64,000 bases of DNA from Vandiemenella viatica (GCA_031002005.1 CM061920.1:52244610-52308609), one strand, 5' to 3'; counted from the first letter of the stretch, positions 9,891-22,375 are shown. A program made the numbers and translations. Notes: a model not told the origin generated them from the letters alone.

Positions 9891-11249
9891 AGAGTGTTAT
9901 TCCAAAAGTAAGGTCCGGTTAAGAAAAAAAAATAAAAACCAATTTTTTTTCAAAAACAATTGTTTTATTTACATTCCTTGCATATTTCTCTAATTTTCTA
10001 CATAATTTCCATGCTTATTTAAACATTTGTCACATCTTTCAACAAGCTTTTGAATGCCCAAGTCGTAGAAATCGGCCGCCTGCGAAGATAACCAGTTTTT
10101 AACTGCTTCTTTCACTTCATCATCTGTGTCGAAGCGCTTGCCGCCAAGAAACTCCTTTAGGTAGCGGAACAAGTGGAAATCACTTGGCGCCAAATCCGGA
10201 CTGTATGGTGGGTGGTCAAGCTGTTCCCATCCAAATTTCTTGATTAGAGCTTGCGTTTCTTTCGAAGTATGGGGTCTGGCATTGTCATGCAACAATAACA
10301 CTCCAGACGACAACAGACCACGTCGCTTATTCTGGATTGCACGTCGAAGTTTAGTCAGGGTAGTGCAGTAGGCTGCTTTATTGATCGTTGTCCCTCTTTC
10401 CATAAAGTCGACTAACAATACTCCATGTCTATCCCAAAACACGGTCGCCATAACCTTGCGTGTTGAGATTGTCTGCTTTGCCTTGACCTTGACTGGCGAT
10501 GACGTGTGACGCCATTCCATCGACTGACGTTAAGACTCGGGGGTTATGTGAGAAACCCATGTCTCATCCCCTGTGACAGTATGGTCTAAAAGACTGTCAC
10601 CTTCCTTATGATATCGCTCAAAAAAAAAAAAAAAAAAAAAATCAAGAGCATAAGCCATTCTTTCCATTTGTTGGGACTCAGTAAGCAGGCTGAGAACCCA
10701 ACGGGCACACAATTTGTGAAAATTCAAATGTTCAGACACAATTCTGTACAAAGTCGTTCTACTCACATTCGGGAAATCTACTCGTACGAGTATTTCGAGA
10801 TCTGAAATAGTGAATCGTCGATCTTCACGAATTTTTTGGTCAACCGCATTGACCAAATATTCTGAAATCACTGATGGTCGGCCAGACCGTGGTTCATCAT
10901 GCACATTTTCCCGTCCTTCATTAAAAGCTCGCACCCACTTGCGCACTTTACTGTCACTCATTATGTTAGGACCGTAAACTTCAGTAATCTGCCGATGAAT
11001 TTCTGCCGCTGAAACGTTTCTTGCAGACAAAAACCGTATCAATGCCCTTACTTCACAATCGGCGGGCCGATAAATTGTCTTAAACATTGTGAACTGACAC
11101 TACAAACAGCACACAGCAACAGTAACAACGCTAATGGCGGCGCATGACGCGCAAGGCATGCCGGGAGTCGGCGCGCATGCGTGTTTTGTCCTTGGCGCCC
11201 AATTCAAATAGTTACAGCGAATCGGACCTTAGTTTTGGAATAACCCTCT
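9891..11249 (-). mobile_element. mariner transposon, full length, 1.36 kb
   Basis: Inverted ends: AGAGTGTTATTCCAAAAGTA on the left and, read on the other strand, AGAGGGTTATTCCAAAACTA on the right. TA dinucleotides flank both (9889-9890 and 11250-11251). The length and TA target are standard for mariner. The transposase is on the minus strand with short untranslated ends. Confidence 0.93.
9990..11087 (-). pseudogene. mariner transposase (DD34D), one in-frame stop
   Basis: The start (MFKTIYRPADCEVRALIRFL) opens a helix-turn-helix region with DEPRSGRPSVISE and a second helix-turn-helix. The catalytic part has VTGDETWVSH (first Asp), LLHDNARPHT (second Asp) and YSPDLAPSDFHLF (third Asp), the DD34D signature. 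The frame is continuous from 11087 to 9990 except for one TAA after HITPES, where family members have a basic residue. A 22-base A run on the plus strand (about 10619-10640) encodes a phenylalanine stretch (DFFFFFFF) and has expanded without breaking the frame. Total length is about 365 residues, slightly over the family's ~345. It would bind the inverted ends and catalyse cut-and-paste into TA. Confidence 0.93.
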
Positions 11250-11251
11250 TA

Positions 11252-12263
11252 TATTGCTGTTATTGACTAAATGCACATTGAATAATAACATTATTTAAAT
11301 TATAATCGCAATGTTTGTAACATTTTGGTTGTGAAATAGTGCTTTTTGTTATAAAAGCATTCTACCGTGTTCATAGTATCGAATCGAGTTTATCTATTTG
11401 CCACAAAAACAATTCTTGTAAAAATAAGCAAAGTCTCGTGCTTGTTTAGTGACAAAAAGATATATGATCTTGTTCTGAGCTAAATCTACACTTTGCAATG
11501 TGTAGTCACTTTATTTCCTGAAACAGAATTGCCTTCCTTGGTGGCCACACGTTAGTAAATATGTCCACAGAATATCCCCCCCCCCAAAAAAAAAAAAAAA
11601 AGTAGCCGTTCTAGCGAGCAGATACTCCAAGGACTTAAACGCTATTGATTTCTGCCAAGAACTCGCCGCGTTTAAATAACAAGCTCAATTTTTAATAGAG
11701 ATCGATGAAACAACTAGTTCATTCCAATTGTTGCAACACATGTGTAAACATGACTTGCAGGAAGCCTTTCCTAACATTTGTGTAGCTCTGAGAATATACT
11801 GCACGTTACCAACGACGTCCGCAAGCTGCGAGCGAAGTTTTAGTACGTAAACTAACAATCATAAAAACCTACCTGCGATCAACAATGAGCCAGGAACGTC
11901 TCTCTAGCCTCGCGATATTATGAATCGAAAATAGAACAGCTTATGAGACGAATTTTGATGACGTTATAGACTCTTTCGCGGAAATGAAAGCTCGACGAGT
12001 GAAGTTGTAGGAACATTTAGTGCAAATTTTGCTAGGGCCTAAGGACTGCAATTGTGAGGACAGTCTGGCTCGTGCGTAACGTAATCTGATTGTGTGTATT
12101 ATATATAATGCAAGCAATAAAAGAACTCATTTCCTATTATGTCTTTTTTATCACGTTAGTTTAATAGTACTCAATTGAGTGTGGTGATTTCTTTAGCGGG
12201 GGGGGGGGGGGCGCCAAGGTGAAGCTTTTGCCCCGGTTCGTAAAAATCCTAGATCCGCCACTG
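11252..12263. other. right part of hAT shell, unassigned
   Basis: No open frame with motifs. It contains a C/A homopolymer junction near 11575-11600 and the G14 run at 12198-12211, and ends in the hAT right terminus. Confidence 0.45.
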
Positions 12264-12271
12264 TTTGCCAG

Positions 12272-13785
12272 TCACAGACACACTTTGTTCATCTTATCAT
12301 TATGGAGCGTAGGCAGAATAGACGCTAGCTGGGAACTCATCCTTGTAGCCATCACATTCTTGACTGTTCTGTGCAACTTTCAGAGATCGACTAAACAAAG
12401 CTTCGCGGTTAGAGGTAGTCCATTTCATATTTGGAAATAGATGTCATTGCTCTCGCACCTGTTATCATCTTTCCAAGTATTAATCTTTACCATTAAAGCT
12501 TGCCAAATCTAAATTAAAGACTGATGTCAGACTACTTATTACTAACATTAGCTACACTACAAGATAAAGAGAGATCCCAGAAGAAAATCTAAATACATCC
12601 TCAAGATAAGAAGTTGAAGAGAATAGTTAGAAATTCCTAAGGTTAGTTAACTAAACATTCGCAACCGCAGCCAAACATTAATCAAACCATTTAGCTCTGA
12701 AAGTTAAATTTAAAGAATATAAATTAACCAGCAAAAAGTTTTCGTTTAATGGCTATTCTGTCACCAGACAACAGGAAAATGAAATTCGCCTAATTTGGAT
12801 TCCTCGAATCAATCAAAGGATACTTTGGAACTTTTAAACAATACGACACCAGGTTTCTCAACTATTTTCATGTTTATTTTGTTATTAGGCAAAATGCGTG
12901 GGAAGCTAAAAGATATCATTCAAAGAAGAAATCCTCAGATAAGGAATTGAATTCAACTTGCGGAAATTCTGGCAGTCACAACGAGTGTTCATTTGGAATA
13001 CTCAGTAACAAATGGAGGATTTTGGTCGTAGATGCAAAGGCAATCACGAGGCTCGAAGAAACAGGACGGCGATGTCTGAACTCAATGTTAGGAACATGCA
13101 TTTTTTTAAAAATGTCTAAAAAAAAACTACAAGTTGTCCATTTTTAAATTTTATTTATGTAAATAATTGGTCAAAAGTTTTCTGAGCAAAAGCATTTTTC
13201 TTCATCTTTCAGTTCATAAGACACGTTTCTAATTTCCAGATGTGCCTCTTACTGGCCTTGTTTCTGCCAATGGAATGAGATCGTTATCTATCACTACTAC
13301 GCTCATGCTGCGATTTAAACTTAACCTGAAATAGACCAGACATTTACAAGTGGTAAAAAATTATCGGAGTATGTAAGCGCCTACCCGGTCACATGCGCTG
13401 TTGTGAAACTGCCGTCGATGTAATTGCGCAGCCTCATAGCATCCGCCAACGGGAAATCATCCTCTCGCCGCTGATGGAACGACATTGACGGTTAATTTAC
13501 TGACGCAATAGGAACTACCTAGTGTGTAACCAGCATAGGCTCTATACGTGGCAAAATACCTCATGATGAATATGAAAAAACTAATTGACAAGTTGGAAGT
13601 GAAAAAAATCTTTGTCCTGGTCAAAAGAAATGATGAATACAGAAGAGGCCACAACCATGAACAATGATATGATTATAATTCATTAAATTGCAATGAAACA
13701 TATGCCTCAGAAACAATTCATCTCCACACATCTACTACCGCATTTATGGTGATTTCATCATTCTTTGCCCTTTATGAATTTATAT
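12272..13785. other. unassigned non-coding stretch
   Basis: Short open frames at 12219-12440, 12947-13147 and 13457-13654 show no family motif. A locally GC-richer patch lies at about 13380-13520. No terminal repeats were found. Confidence 0.4.
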
Positions 13786-13789
13786 CAGT

Positions 13790-14155
13790 GTTTCAGGTAA
13801 ATTGTTTATCATTTCTCTTCTCATTTATATGTCTCATTCCATTTCCTAAGTTCTTTAGCTAAAAAAAAAAAAAAAAAAAAAAAACCTCCCTTATTTCTGA
13901 AATCAAGTGCCTTCTTGTGGTCATGGTCATCCCTTCCCACCCTTCCCATCCATGTACTCCTACTCATTCTAACAATATCTATTGATATATTACCAAAATA
14001 AGCTTTATTCACTCCTTGCTTGTCTTCGAATGACTCCTAGCCTAACTCCTTTATTTTATCAGTTACTCATTGTGTGCTACAGTAATTTCCACAAACAAAT
14101 CTAGTCGCTCTTCTTTGCACACACCTAACATGACGTAATTTAACTTCAATTACAA
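13790..14155 (-). pseudogene. CR1/L2-group LINE 3' fragment
   Basis: The minus strand reads RVCKEERLDLFVEIT-like text, then DDHDHKKALDFRNKGG and AKELRKWNETYK, matching the 3' tail of the family (compare EKDEHDHKLALDFMHK at 44930-45130). A 24-base A run on the plus strand (13861-13884) has expanded within it. It lies head-to-tail after the copy at 14160-17395. Confidence 0.7.
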
Positions 14156-14365
14156 TGGAACACATGCTCTGATGGCAATATCATTGCACCCACAACTTCC
14201 CATATCATGATTTTTCACAATGTATGTACCACTGCCCTTTACCAATTGCAACTTGAAACTCCTTCAGTGTTTTTGGTAAACTGTCCATTATTTCACTTGG
14301 TCACCTAAAAAAGAATTTTTTTCCTAATCCCTAAATTCAAGCGCCAGCTTATTATTATGGTCATC

Positions 14366-14630
14366 CAGGGGTGTAGTTACCACAGGGCTAGGCGGTGCAG
14401 TGCACGCTCAGCCCCCCCCCCCCACCGAGTCAGAAGACCCACGGGCCTTCAGGGCAAATAAGCGAACTCTTCTTTTTTTATATATATATATAGCTTTACC
14501 AAGTCATCTGAGGAGCTCCTTCACTAGACTTAGAAGAGGTAATAAAAAATAGGTCTCCCATCTCATCTGGCCTGAGGGCCCAAACTAATTTTTTTGCACT
14601 GGGCCCCTTGTTGACCTAGCCTCGCTACTG
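14366..14630. mobile_element. hAT MITE, family 1, second copy
   Basis: Starts CAGGGGTGTAGTTACC, ends GACCTAGCCTCGCTACTG. Perfect 8-bp duplication TGGTCATC at 14358-14365 and 14631-14638. The interior GGGGCCC-type text and GGCCTGAGGGCCCAAA match the copy at 3286-3615. It is inserted in the LINE 3' region. Confidence 0.92.
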
Positions 14631-15429
14631 TGGTCATCTCTTTATTTTCAGTTAAAACTCCTAATTTTTCTACTAACATCCATACATGCATTATCACGAT
14701 TATAAGCTTTGAACAATCCAAACACTCTCTTCAGCTGGCTTCTGTCTTCCAATGACCCCAACCCAGCTCCTTCATCATATCAGTTACTGATTGCATTCTG
14801 CAAATTCCCGTGAACAAATCTAGCTACTCTCCTTTGCATCCCATCCAACTCCTGAATGTGATACCTATAATGTGGATACCACATCACTCCACCTTATTCA
14901 AATAGTATTATGACAAAGGTATTATAACTCAATTCCTCACATCCCTGGTACATACCATCATCACCCTCTCCAATAAATGAAGAATTTTGAAACCTCTTCC
15001 TACTACCTGTCCAACTGAATGTACTATCAATAGTTATGCGAAGATACTTACAGTTAAGATCAACAAGCACTTCCATATATATCCTATACTCACAGAAAGT
15101 CTATACTCTTTTATCCGTGTACGTAGGCTAACTCTTCTTTGCATTTATTTTCATTCCATATTTAACTACCCAGCTAGATATCCTGTCTAGATACTCTTGT
15201 AAATGTTCACAATTTTCCTCTGTTTTAATCCTATTGTATAATAATATGTCATCAGCAAACAATCTAACTTCTGACTTCAACCCATCAATCATTCATTAGA
15301 AAAATGAGAAGCAGTGGTTCCAATACACTACCCTGTGGCACACAATATTAACTTTTACCTATTTTGTTACAGCATTTCCCATCCTAACTCTTTGCTTTCT
15401 TTTCCAAATTAGGATGCTTTTTATCGATT

Positions 15430-15993
15430 TCTTCACCTAATAGGTGCAATAATGACATGTAGCCATCTTTCCGAAATTTTACACACTTAATTTTTTGATC
15501 AAAAATTAATATACATGTATTATACCTTGCAATATGTCTGTGGCCTTTAATAATTTGTGCACTTTGATTCGTCGTTCACTTAAAACCATATCATGGATTT
15601 TGGCAATGATTTCGGGGGTAGTCACTTCTACTGGACATCCTGAACGTTGCACATCTTGTTTGGATTTTCGATCTTGTATAAACTCATTTACCCAATTGCA
15701 AACAGTTGCAAATGCAGAAGCAGATGTACCATGAACTTCATCCAGCTCAGCTTTGATCTCTTTCAGTTTTAACTCTTTTAAATAAAAGTGTTTAATCAGT
15801 GCTCGAAACTCTGATTTTGCATTTTTCTAAATGAGCAACACCTGTTTCCTTCAATTGCCAGTAGCCTCATGATGGAGGTAGCTGAGAATTTATTGTTATC
15901 TAGTGAGTAATAATGATTACTAGAAAGAAATAGTTTTTGACATTATGCATGCTATCTCTTAGATTTTCCTAAGGACTTACTGAATGACCCTCG
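15430..15993 (-). mobile_element. mariner 5' fragment with N-terminal transposase
   Basis: The plus-strand end GGACTTACTGAATGACCCTCG (15973-15993) followed by TA is a typical mariner inverted end read on the other strand. The minus strand codes for KSEFRALIKHFYLKELKLKE, LDEVHGTSASAFATVCNWVN and VEVTTPEIIAKIHDMVLSER, i.e. roughly the first 100 residues (helix-turn-helix domain) of a mariner transposase. The catalytic DD34D part and the 3' end are missing. The fragment sits within the RT domain of the surrounding LINE, whose coding sequence resumes at about 15425. Confidence 0.9.
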
Positions 15994-17599
15994 TACTATG
16001 GAATTTTTACAGTTCTCCGATAAGCAGCAAGTTACCAAACTCAATCTAAATAATATTACTATATAAGGTACAATGTCATATGCTGCTAGCTTTAATACTG
16101 CTATAGAAATATTATCCACACTAACCCCCCTTTTTTCATCTCACAGTATGTTCAGCATTTAGTTGCAGTATTTTAATTTTTTTTTTATTACTACTTAAGT
16201 GGAGAACCTCGTCCTCTGATTTTTCCTCTTCAATACCAGAATGATATTCCCTAATATCTCATGAAGCCGATTACTTAGTATCTCCACTTTTTCCAAATCC
16301 ACAGTTCACTTCTAACATAGCAATAGAAATTTCTAGATGAATCACCCCATAACCATCCTGCAACCATAATATTTTCCATAAACATATATTCAGCTTCTCT
16401 CTTTGCTGCTATTAATTCCTTGTTTAGTTGTTTCAAGGTTTTCCTGCTTCCTCGCCATCTCTTAACCCTGTTGTGTTCTCTTCTTCCCAACATCTTTAGT
16501 CTTCTCTCGTCCCTATTATAATAACCAGGTTCTGTACTTTTCTTTATCTTCTGTTTTAAAATAAACATTTCATCTCCATAAACTCTTTCAAGCCACTTTC
16601 CACTGTATTAGCACTCTTCTTCCAGTCTCTTTCTTTAAAATATCTTTTTAATTCAGTGACATGTTCTTTCCTATAACTATTACTACCTTCACTTTTGGCA
16701 ACTGCTTTACTAAATCCTCTAAAATCCATCATCACTGTTTCATGATCACTTATTTCCTCTGTAATCTAAAATGCCACAAAATTATCATCAGGCTTTATTA
16801 AGAAGATATCCAACATGTTTGGTCCCCTTGTACTCTGTTATACTACTCATATAAAGCCTCCTTTCCTCACTAACATACTTACAAACCTCTGTTCCCTTGC
16901 ATTATTTACCTTAATTCCATGCTAGTCAACACATGGTAGATTTAAGACCCTACCAATAATGATCATTTTGCTCTCTCCTCTGAATTCTGAATGTGAATTT
17001 ATCTTCTCACTGAGTATGGTAGACAGCCAACTCCCCATTTTTTTTTTCTTTTGTTACACCACAGATGTCTAACCATAGTAACTTATAACTATGATCTATG
17101 AACACTAGTGATCTATAATAATCTTTATTAACCAATATGAAAACATCTCTTCCAATTCCTCCTTTATCTCTATGATACACCCCATAACCAAAAAGAGAAA
17201 ACTTCATTGTTTAGTACGTCTTCTTTTAACTAAGACTCTACCCTGATAACTATTTGTGGTTTGTGTATTTTTATTAAATTACCAAACTGTATTACTTTAT
17301 TCATTATCCTCCTACAGTTCACAAGTATCAGTCTTGTAACTCCATCTATTATAATTTCAGCATTACTCATCACCTTACTATTTCTCAACCCAACTTTTTG
17401 TTAATTCATACTATTTCATTAATATTTATAATTTTTTCCATCATGAACCTGCATTCAGTATCTCTTTGGTCACAGGCAATATTTGGAACAGAAGGGTTAC
17501 TTTATATGGTCATGTGGCACAACATAACAAGACTTGCACAATTCCAAGTTAGTTGTCATAGAGTAAAGATGTGCAATAAGGAAAACGCTTGCCGAGTCA

Positions 17600-19160
17600 G
17601 GTGTGTTGAGTGCTCCAGAGCACTCGACTTTGCTGGCGGAAGCTGCAGCATTGTTAACGACACAGATAGCCGAACCGGATTTGAACATGGATGGAACAAC
17701 ACGGACAATCACCAGGCAATTTCCACAGGACTTGTGGATGAGGAATTCTGGTGGCGCTTGCAGTGAAGATAAAAGGTTCTTCTTCGGGGATTCCTCCCGC
17801 ACTCCCTCCTAAGGCTGTTAGAGAAATACCACCATATGACCCACTCTCAAGTGGAGTGAAACACCCTGGTGTGAGAAATAGGGTTGTTCCCAGTTCCAGT
17901 TACCTTGTGATCAGCACAGCACTCCCATCTCCTTAGTTGCCAAACGGGCCACAAAAGTGTTTGTTAAATCCAGTACCAAAATGCTACCTCCGAAGACCAC
18001 TCAGACAGAGGCAAATGAAGATGCAGAGGACTGGCGTAAACCACGTCGAACTGCTCCTGCCACTCAACTGAACCCTGACGTTTTTGCTGCTAGTGCACCT
18101 AGCACAAAAACTCCTTCTTACCTCTTCCTGTAGAAGAAGAGTCAACTGTGGAAGACAAAGAAACTGAATCGACAAAGCCTACCGATGAATCTAAACTGAC
18201 CCCCTGAATGTTTCTTACTAGGAGGATTACAAAAACCTCAACATCATGCTAAAAAAAGGTCTGCAAGCACGAGTTCCACGTGACGCCAGCAGGAAGAGAA
18301 GTTATACAAACTTTTCCTCAAAACCAGGCTGACCATCAAGCTGTTTTTGGTTATGCATCAATGCATAACATGCTTTTGACACCATTCCAACAGAGGCCGA
18401 CAAGTTTGTGAAAGTGGTCATAAGAGGACTGCCGTTCAACTTCTTCCCAGATTATATCAAAGAAGAACTCGAAGAGCGTGGTATGGTAGTGAGGTCTGTC
18501 ATCCAGTTGCGCTCTCCAAAATGTGCCAGTAGGTACCTGTGTTCCAGATTGTCCTCTCAGACACAATCGAGAACAGAGCAATCTTTAAAATAACTTCACT
18601 CCGCTCCTTAGCACTCGGAGACCCCCTCAGTTCTACAGCTGTCAAGGGATAGGACATGTATCCGGCCACTGCGTGATGCCGTCCAAGAGTGTTAAGTACG
18701 CTGGCGACCATCCTTCACGTCAATGTGCCCTTAAAAAAGGTGAAATCCAGCCCAAATGCGACAACTGAGGTGGTGAGCATGTGGCGAGCCACCTTCAGTA
18801 AATTCAATGAGAGACAGAAGATCAACAACATTTGCTATTTTGCCATGATCAAGCAGAGACAGCAGTAGAAGAAGAATAAAGAGGAGGCAACAGCTTCTGC
18901 TAACATGGAGCAGCCAAATCCCGACCTAAGGCCGGGTGCCATCTACAGGGAAACGCTAACCTCACCTACCAGCTCACAATACAAGGCGAAGGAAGGGAAG
19001 AACACCAGGAAAACTTCCTCCACTCAAGGAAAATCCCTAAGGCGGAGTAAGACACCTGATGAGCCGGACAACCGCCCAGCTGGCAAGGACTCCCAGAAGG
19101 ATGACAGCTCTAACCTGAGTATGGTGCAGACCCTACTACAGAAAAGGATACATTGATTCA
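17600..19160 (+). pseudogene. Jockey-clade LINE ORF1 (gag-like), broken
   Basis: A nucleic-acid-binding ORF1 in several frames. EADKFVKVVIRGLPFNFFPD (about 18395-18450) with IKEELEERGMVVRSVIQLRS is the region that precedes the knuckles in Jockey-type gag proteins (PRE_C2HC-like). Zinc knuckle text SCQGIGHVSGHC and GDHPSRQCAL follows at 18630-18730, with P.CDN*GGEH (stop replacing a Cys) after. Downstream is a charged, proline-rich tail to 19156. Upstream text (17600-18200) is low-similarity N-terminal sequence. In active elements ORF1 coats the RNA. Frameshifts are numerous. Confidence 0.75.
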
Positions 19161-19235
19161 AGACCTGCCGCGACTGATCGCGGAGGTAATCAGGCTGATT
19201 GTAACTGCCCTTCAACAAGGGAACCAAGTAAGACA

Positions 19236-21580
19236 TGGCTAACGCTGTTGAAGAATTAACTATCTGTACTTGGAATCCCATCGGCCTATGGCGACAGTTG
19301 GGTGAATTCAGGAATATTTAAGAGACGAGGGCATCGATGTGTGGCTCATCAACGAAACACATTTAAAGCATGGGATGAAAGCTACCGACCCTAAAAGTAT
19401 GACCGGCCAACCATGGGAGGCTGAACCGCGGTCCTTGTCGGAAATACTATTAAACATTACCAGGTAAATCTACCTCAAATGCAGACCTCCGAAGCGACAG
19501 GTGCCAGTGGCCTTCTGGACGTTCTGGGTGTAGATATCACCAAAGTCCTGCGGCATAATATCGCAGTGACCACCAAAACTGCCATGTTATCTGACCACGT
19601 CCCTCTATTGTTCTACATGGCGCCGGATGTCTCCCCACGAGTTAAACAGCCTAAACAGATACCTTTGGGTCATCAATTGGGTGGCCTTCAGGGACCTTCT
19701 CTCCCAGCTGCAGCGTGTTAAAATGGCACTACCACCTTCAGTCACTGGCCCCTCTGCTGTTGTGACCGACCTGGCAGAGTGCATCAACAAGGCAGCTGAA
19801 GTGGTTACACAACCGCGTCGCCACCAGCCTCCCTGCTCGAGGCCACTGCGTCCTCATATCAGAGAAGCAAATGCCACCAAAAACCAACTGACTAGGTAAT
19901 GACACATCACCAGATATCCGGCAGCACCAAGACGATCATTAGCCGCATGCAACGGGAGATCAAGGTGGAAGTAGAGCAGCACAGGATCTCCGACTGGTCC
20001 AATTTCATCTCAACTCTGGACTTACAAGAAGGATCAGCGTGGCGAACCATGGAGGTCCTACTTCAGCGAACGCAGAAGTTCACGCGCTTAGTGGCTGGCA
20101 ATAACTACGTCTGCGAAAGAGAGGAGAAGGATGATCTCTAGCAGAGACCTTCAGAACAACTTTCAACCAATGGATGATGAACACATCAACATTGTGGAAC
20201 AACGTCTGCGGTGCTTCCTTGAATCATTTCCCTGGAGGATGACGTAATTGGTGAATTCATAGCTCAAGAGATCTCGTCAACGCTTGAAAGACTGCAAGTC
20301 AAGAAAGTGGTAGGTCATGATGAAATAGGCGGAAGCATCCTTCGCCAAATGCCCCCAGCTGTTATACAGTATATCGCGGATGCTTTCAAAGAAGTCATTC
20401 AGAGGGGCGAAGGTGATTCCGATTCCGAAAGCGGTTAAGGATAGGAGGTCTCCCAAATCTATCGCCCCATCAGCCTTCTGCTGACAGTATGAAAATTGTT
20501 TGAGAGGACTTACTTAAAGATGCTACTCAGGATTATCGATAGCGAGAGGTTGCTACCAGATGTGCAGTTTGGTTTCCAAAAGCATCGTTTCACACCTCAG
20601 CAGCTGCTTCGCCTCGCTGAAGAAGCCTACGCCTCCTCCGAGCGTCGAGACTATTTTGGCGCATTCTGGCTCAACGTCAGCCGCGCATTCTATTCGGTGC
20701 AGCATCATGGCCTTACATACAAACTGCTCGCACAGGGGTTCCCACTCTCCCATGTCAGATTGCTGAGGAGCTCCCTGGAGAGACGGACCTTCCAAGTTTT
20801 GTTGGATGGCGCCAACTCATCAGTAAAGAATATCACCGCAAGTGTCCTCCAAGGCTCCGTCTTAGGTCCGGTGTGTACAACTTGTACACGGCAGATACTC
20901 CTAGTACAGCTCGTGTTCGGAAGGCGCTCTACGCACGACGTAGCTTTGTATGCAAAGAGCCTAAACGTGCACCCTGCGAACAAGATTAAACAGGCTTGCA
21001 ATAACATCCAGCAATAGGCTACTAAATGGCACCTATCCATTAATGCGCCAAAGATTCAGGCAATCATCTCGATAAGAAAGAAAGTGCCTCACCTAATACC
21101 CCTGACTCTCTTTGGGGAAGACATAAATTGGATTCAGGAGAATGACGTGGAAGCCCAATGTCACCAGCGTGCGCGGAAAGGCTGTAGGGAGACTAAGACC
21201 TCCCCTCAATCATTCGTTGGCACTTAAACCAAGTTTAGTCATCCGAAGTTTTGGATTATCTACTTCGTATATGTGAGACCGAAACTGCAGCATGCTGCAG
21301 TCGTTTTAGGAAACACTGCAGCCTCCAACCTTCAACTGCTGCAGGAAATCCAGACCAAGGCCATCACGCATACCATCTGCCACGGGAGATGAGGCGGCCT
21401 CAACCAAATACGTGGTCTATTCCGACTTCACCAAAGAATCGAGACGCTGGCGGCCCAAACCAGAAGACTACCAACCCACTGATAAAAGCTCTAGGAGCTG
21501 AACCAATTTATGAGAACACTCTAAGGTGCCAAGGAAACTCTTGGATCACCAGTGAAGAAAGAATTAGAACCAGACTGTGA
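19236..21580 (+). pseudogene. Jockey-clade LINE ORF2 (EN-RT), decayed
   Basis: ORF2 begins with ELTICTWNPIGLWRQLGEF, the usual endonuclease start (TWNANGL-like), then loses most of the endonuclease to deletion and stops. The RT part is readable at 20496-21017: LLPDVQFGFQKHRFTPQQLL, DVSRAF-type motif read as LNVSRAFYSVQHHGL (first catalytic Asp replaced by Asn), and VLQGSVLGPV. In another frame RKALYADDVALYAKS (about 20917-20961) is an intact YADD box. The C-terminal region continues in mixed frames to about 21580. A second Jockey copy lies on the minus strand at 33420-35700. The retrotransposon is dead. Confidence 0.85.
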
Positions 21581-21689
21581 AATAAACTACTGGATATTGA
21601 CAAATCCCCACAGAGTACAGAATCTTAGGAAAACCGCTAAGCAATATGGAAGGAAAGCGCAGCAGACGTAATCTAGGACTCTGGCATTC

Positions 21690-22290
21690 CCAGTTATGTT
21701 GTCAAGCCAAACAAGACAAAACTTATACGGTGACGTGACACAAATTAAAAATCAAGTGTAACCAACTGAATCTTACCAAAATTTTAGCAAGAAAACTGAG
21801 AAGGATAACAACTGAAGACATTAAAAAATGTGATTCTCTTAAGAAGAAACTTGAATGTTACAGGATTTCCAAGATTAACAGAAAGTAAAACATACAAGAC
21901 GTGGACTGATGTAAGAAAGGAAGAATATCGTAAACAAATGTGAAAATAGAGGGAAAATTTAAAGCCCAATGACGATAACAGTTGAAATAATGGCCAAAAT
22001 GAGAAGAAAAGAGGAAATGAAATGTTTATTCCAAAACATAAAGTAAAATTGAACCAACAGGCTATAATACGAATGTGAGAGGCCTTAACTAAAGAGAGCG
22101 TTGAGGAGAGAACATAATAGAATTAGAAAATAGCAAAGCATTAGGTAACACATGGAACAACAAAACAAGTAATGATAAGCAGGAAAGAAGGAAACTACAT
22201 ATTATGGTTGGAGGAACAGCCCTGAATAATTCATCTAGAAATTTCTATGACTTTTAGAAAATTGAACGTCAAAGATACCATTCAGATAAT
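21690..22290 (+). pseudogene. LINE linker fragment (CR1/L2 group)
   Basis: ATTATGGTTGGAGGAACAGC and TTCATCTAGAAATTTCTATG (22200-22250) match the linker between endonuclease and RT of the LINE at 16320-16390 (reverse strand there). Upstream sequence is weakly similar and AT-rich. No open frame is kept. Confidence 0.5.
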
Positions 22291-22375
22291 TATAGATATG
22301 TAAGTTGTTACCAAGGATCTTTGCCGGTGATAATAAATATCGAATTAAGTGTCAAGACGGCGAGATAAGCAGATA

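Larger units (their letters stand above)
2164..12263. mobile_element. hAT-type DNA transposon shell, 10.1 kb, host to nested insertions
   Basis: The ends are inverted: CAGTGCCGGATCTAGG on the left, and the right end reads CCTAGATCCGCCACTG, a 16-bp terminal inverted repeat with one mismatch. An identical 8-bp direct repeat TTTGCCAG flanks it at 2156-2163 and 12264-12271. CAG...CTG ends with 8-bp duplications are the hAT hallmark. No hAT transposase is readable inside. Most of the length is later insertions: the Helitron at 2680-9218 and the mariner at 9891-11249. Removing these leaves roughly 2.2 kb of shell. Near each end lies a G14 run (2178-2191 and 12198-12211). The shell is probably a non-autonomous copy. 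The unit could instead be an older rearranged locus, but the perfect 8-bp duplication argues for a single insertion. Confidence 0.8.
14160..17395 (-). mobile_element. CR1/L2-group LINE, nearly full ORF2 (EN-RT), interrupted
   Basis: On the minus strand the endonuclease starts near 17360 with RLILVNCRRIMNK and continues with YHRDKGGIGRDVFILVNKDY (17100-17180). The linker (MLGRREHNRVKRWRGSRKTL, 16400-16500) and RT fingers (ISIAVLKLAAYDIVPYI, about 16060-16130) follow. After the mariner fragment the RT resumes: VPQGSVLEPLL, then the intact catalytic box LFADDILLY (about 15232-15262), thumb and C-terminus (VQRR-like, 14830-14860). A hAT MITE splits the 3' end at 14366-14630. Multiple stops and frameshifts make it non-functional. 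An active element would nick target DNA and reverse-transcribe its own RNA there. Clade by resemblance. Confidence 0.82.

Noticed and set aside
18351..18711. Minus-strand ORFs over the Jockey ORF1
   Set aside because: They are antisense to the gag-like text with zinc knuckles on the plus strand and show no motif of their own.
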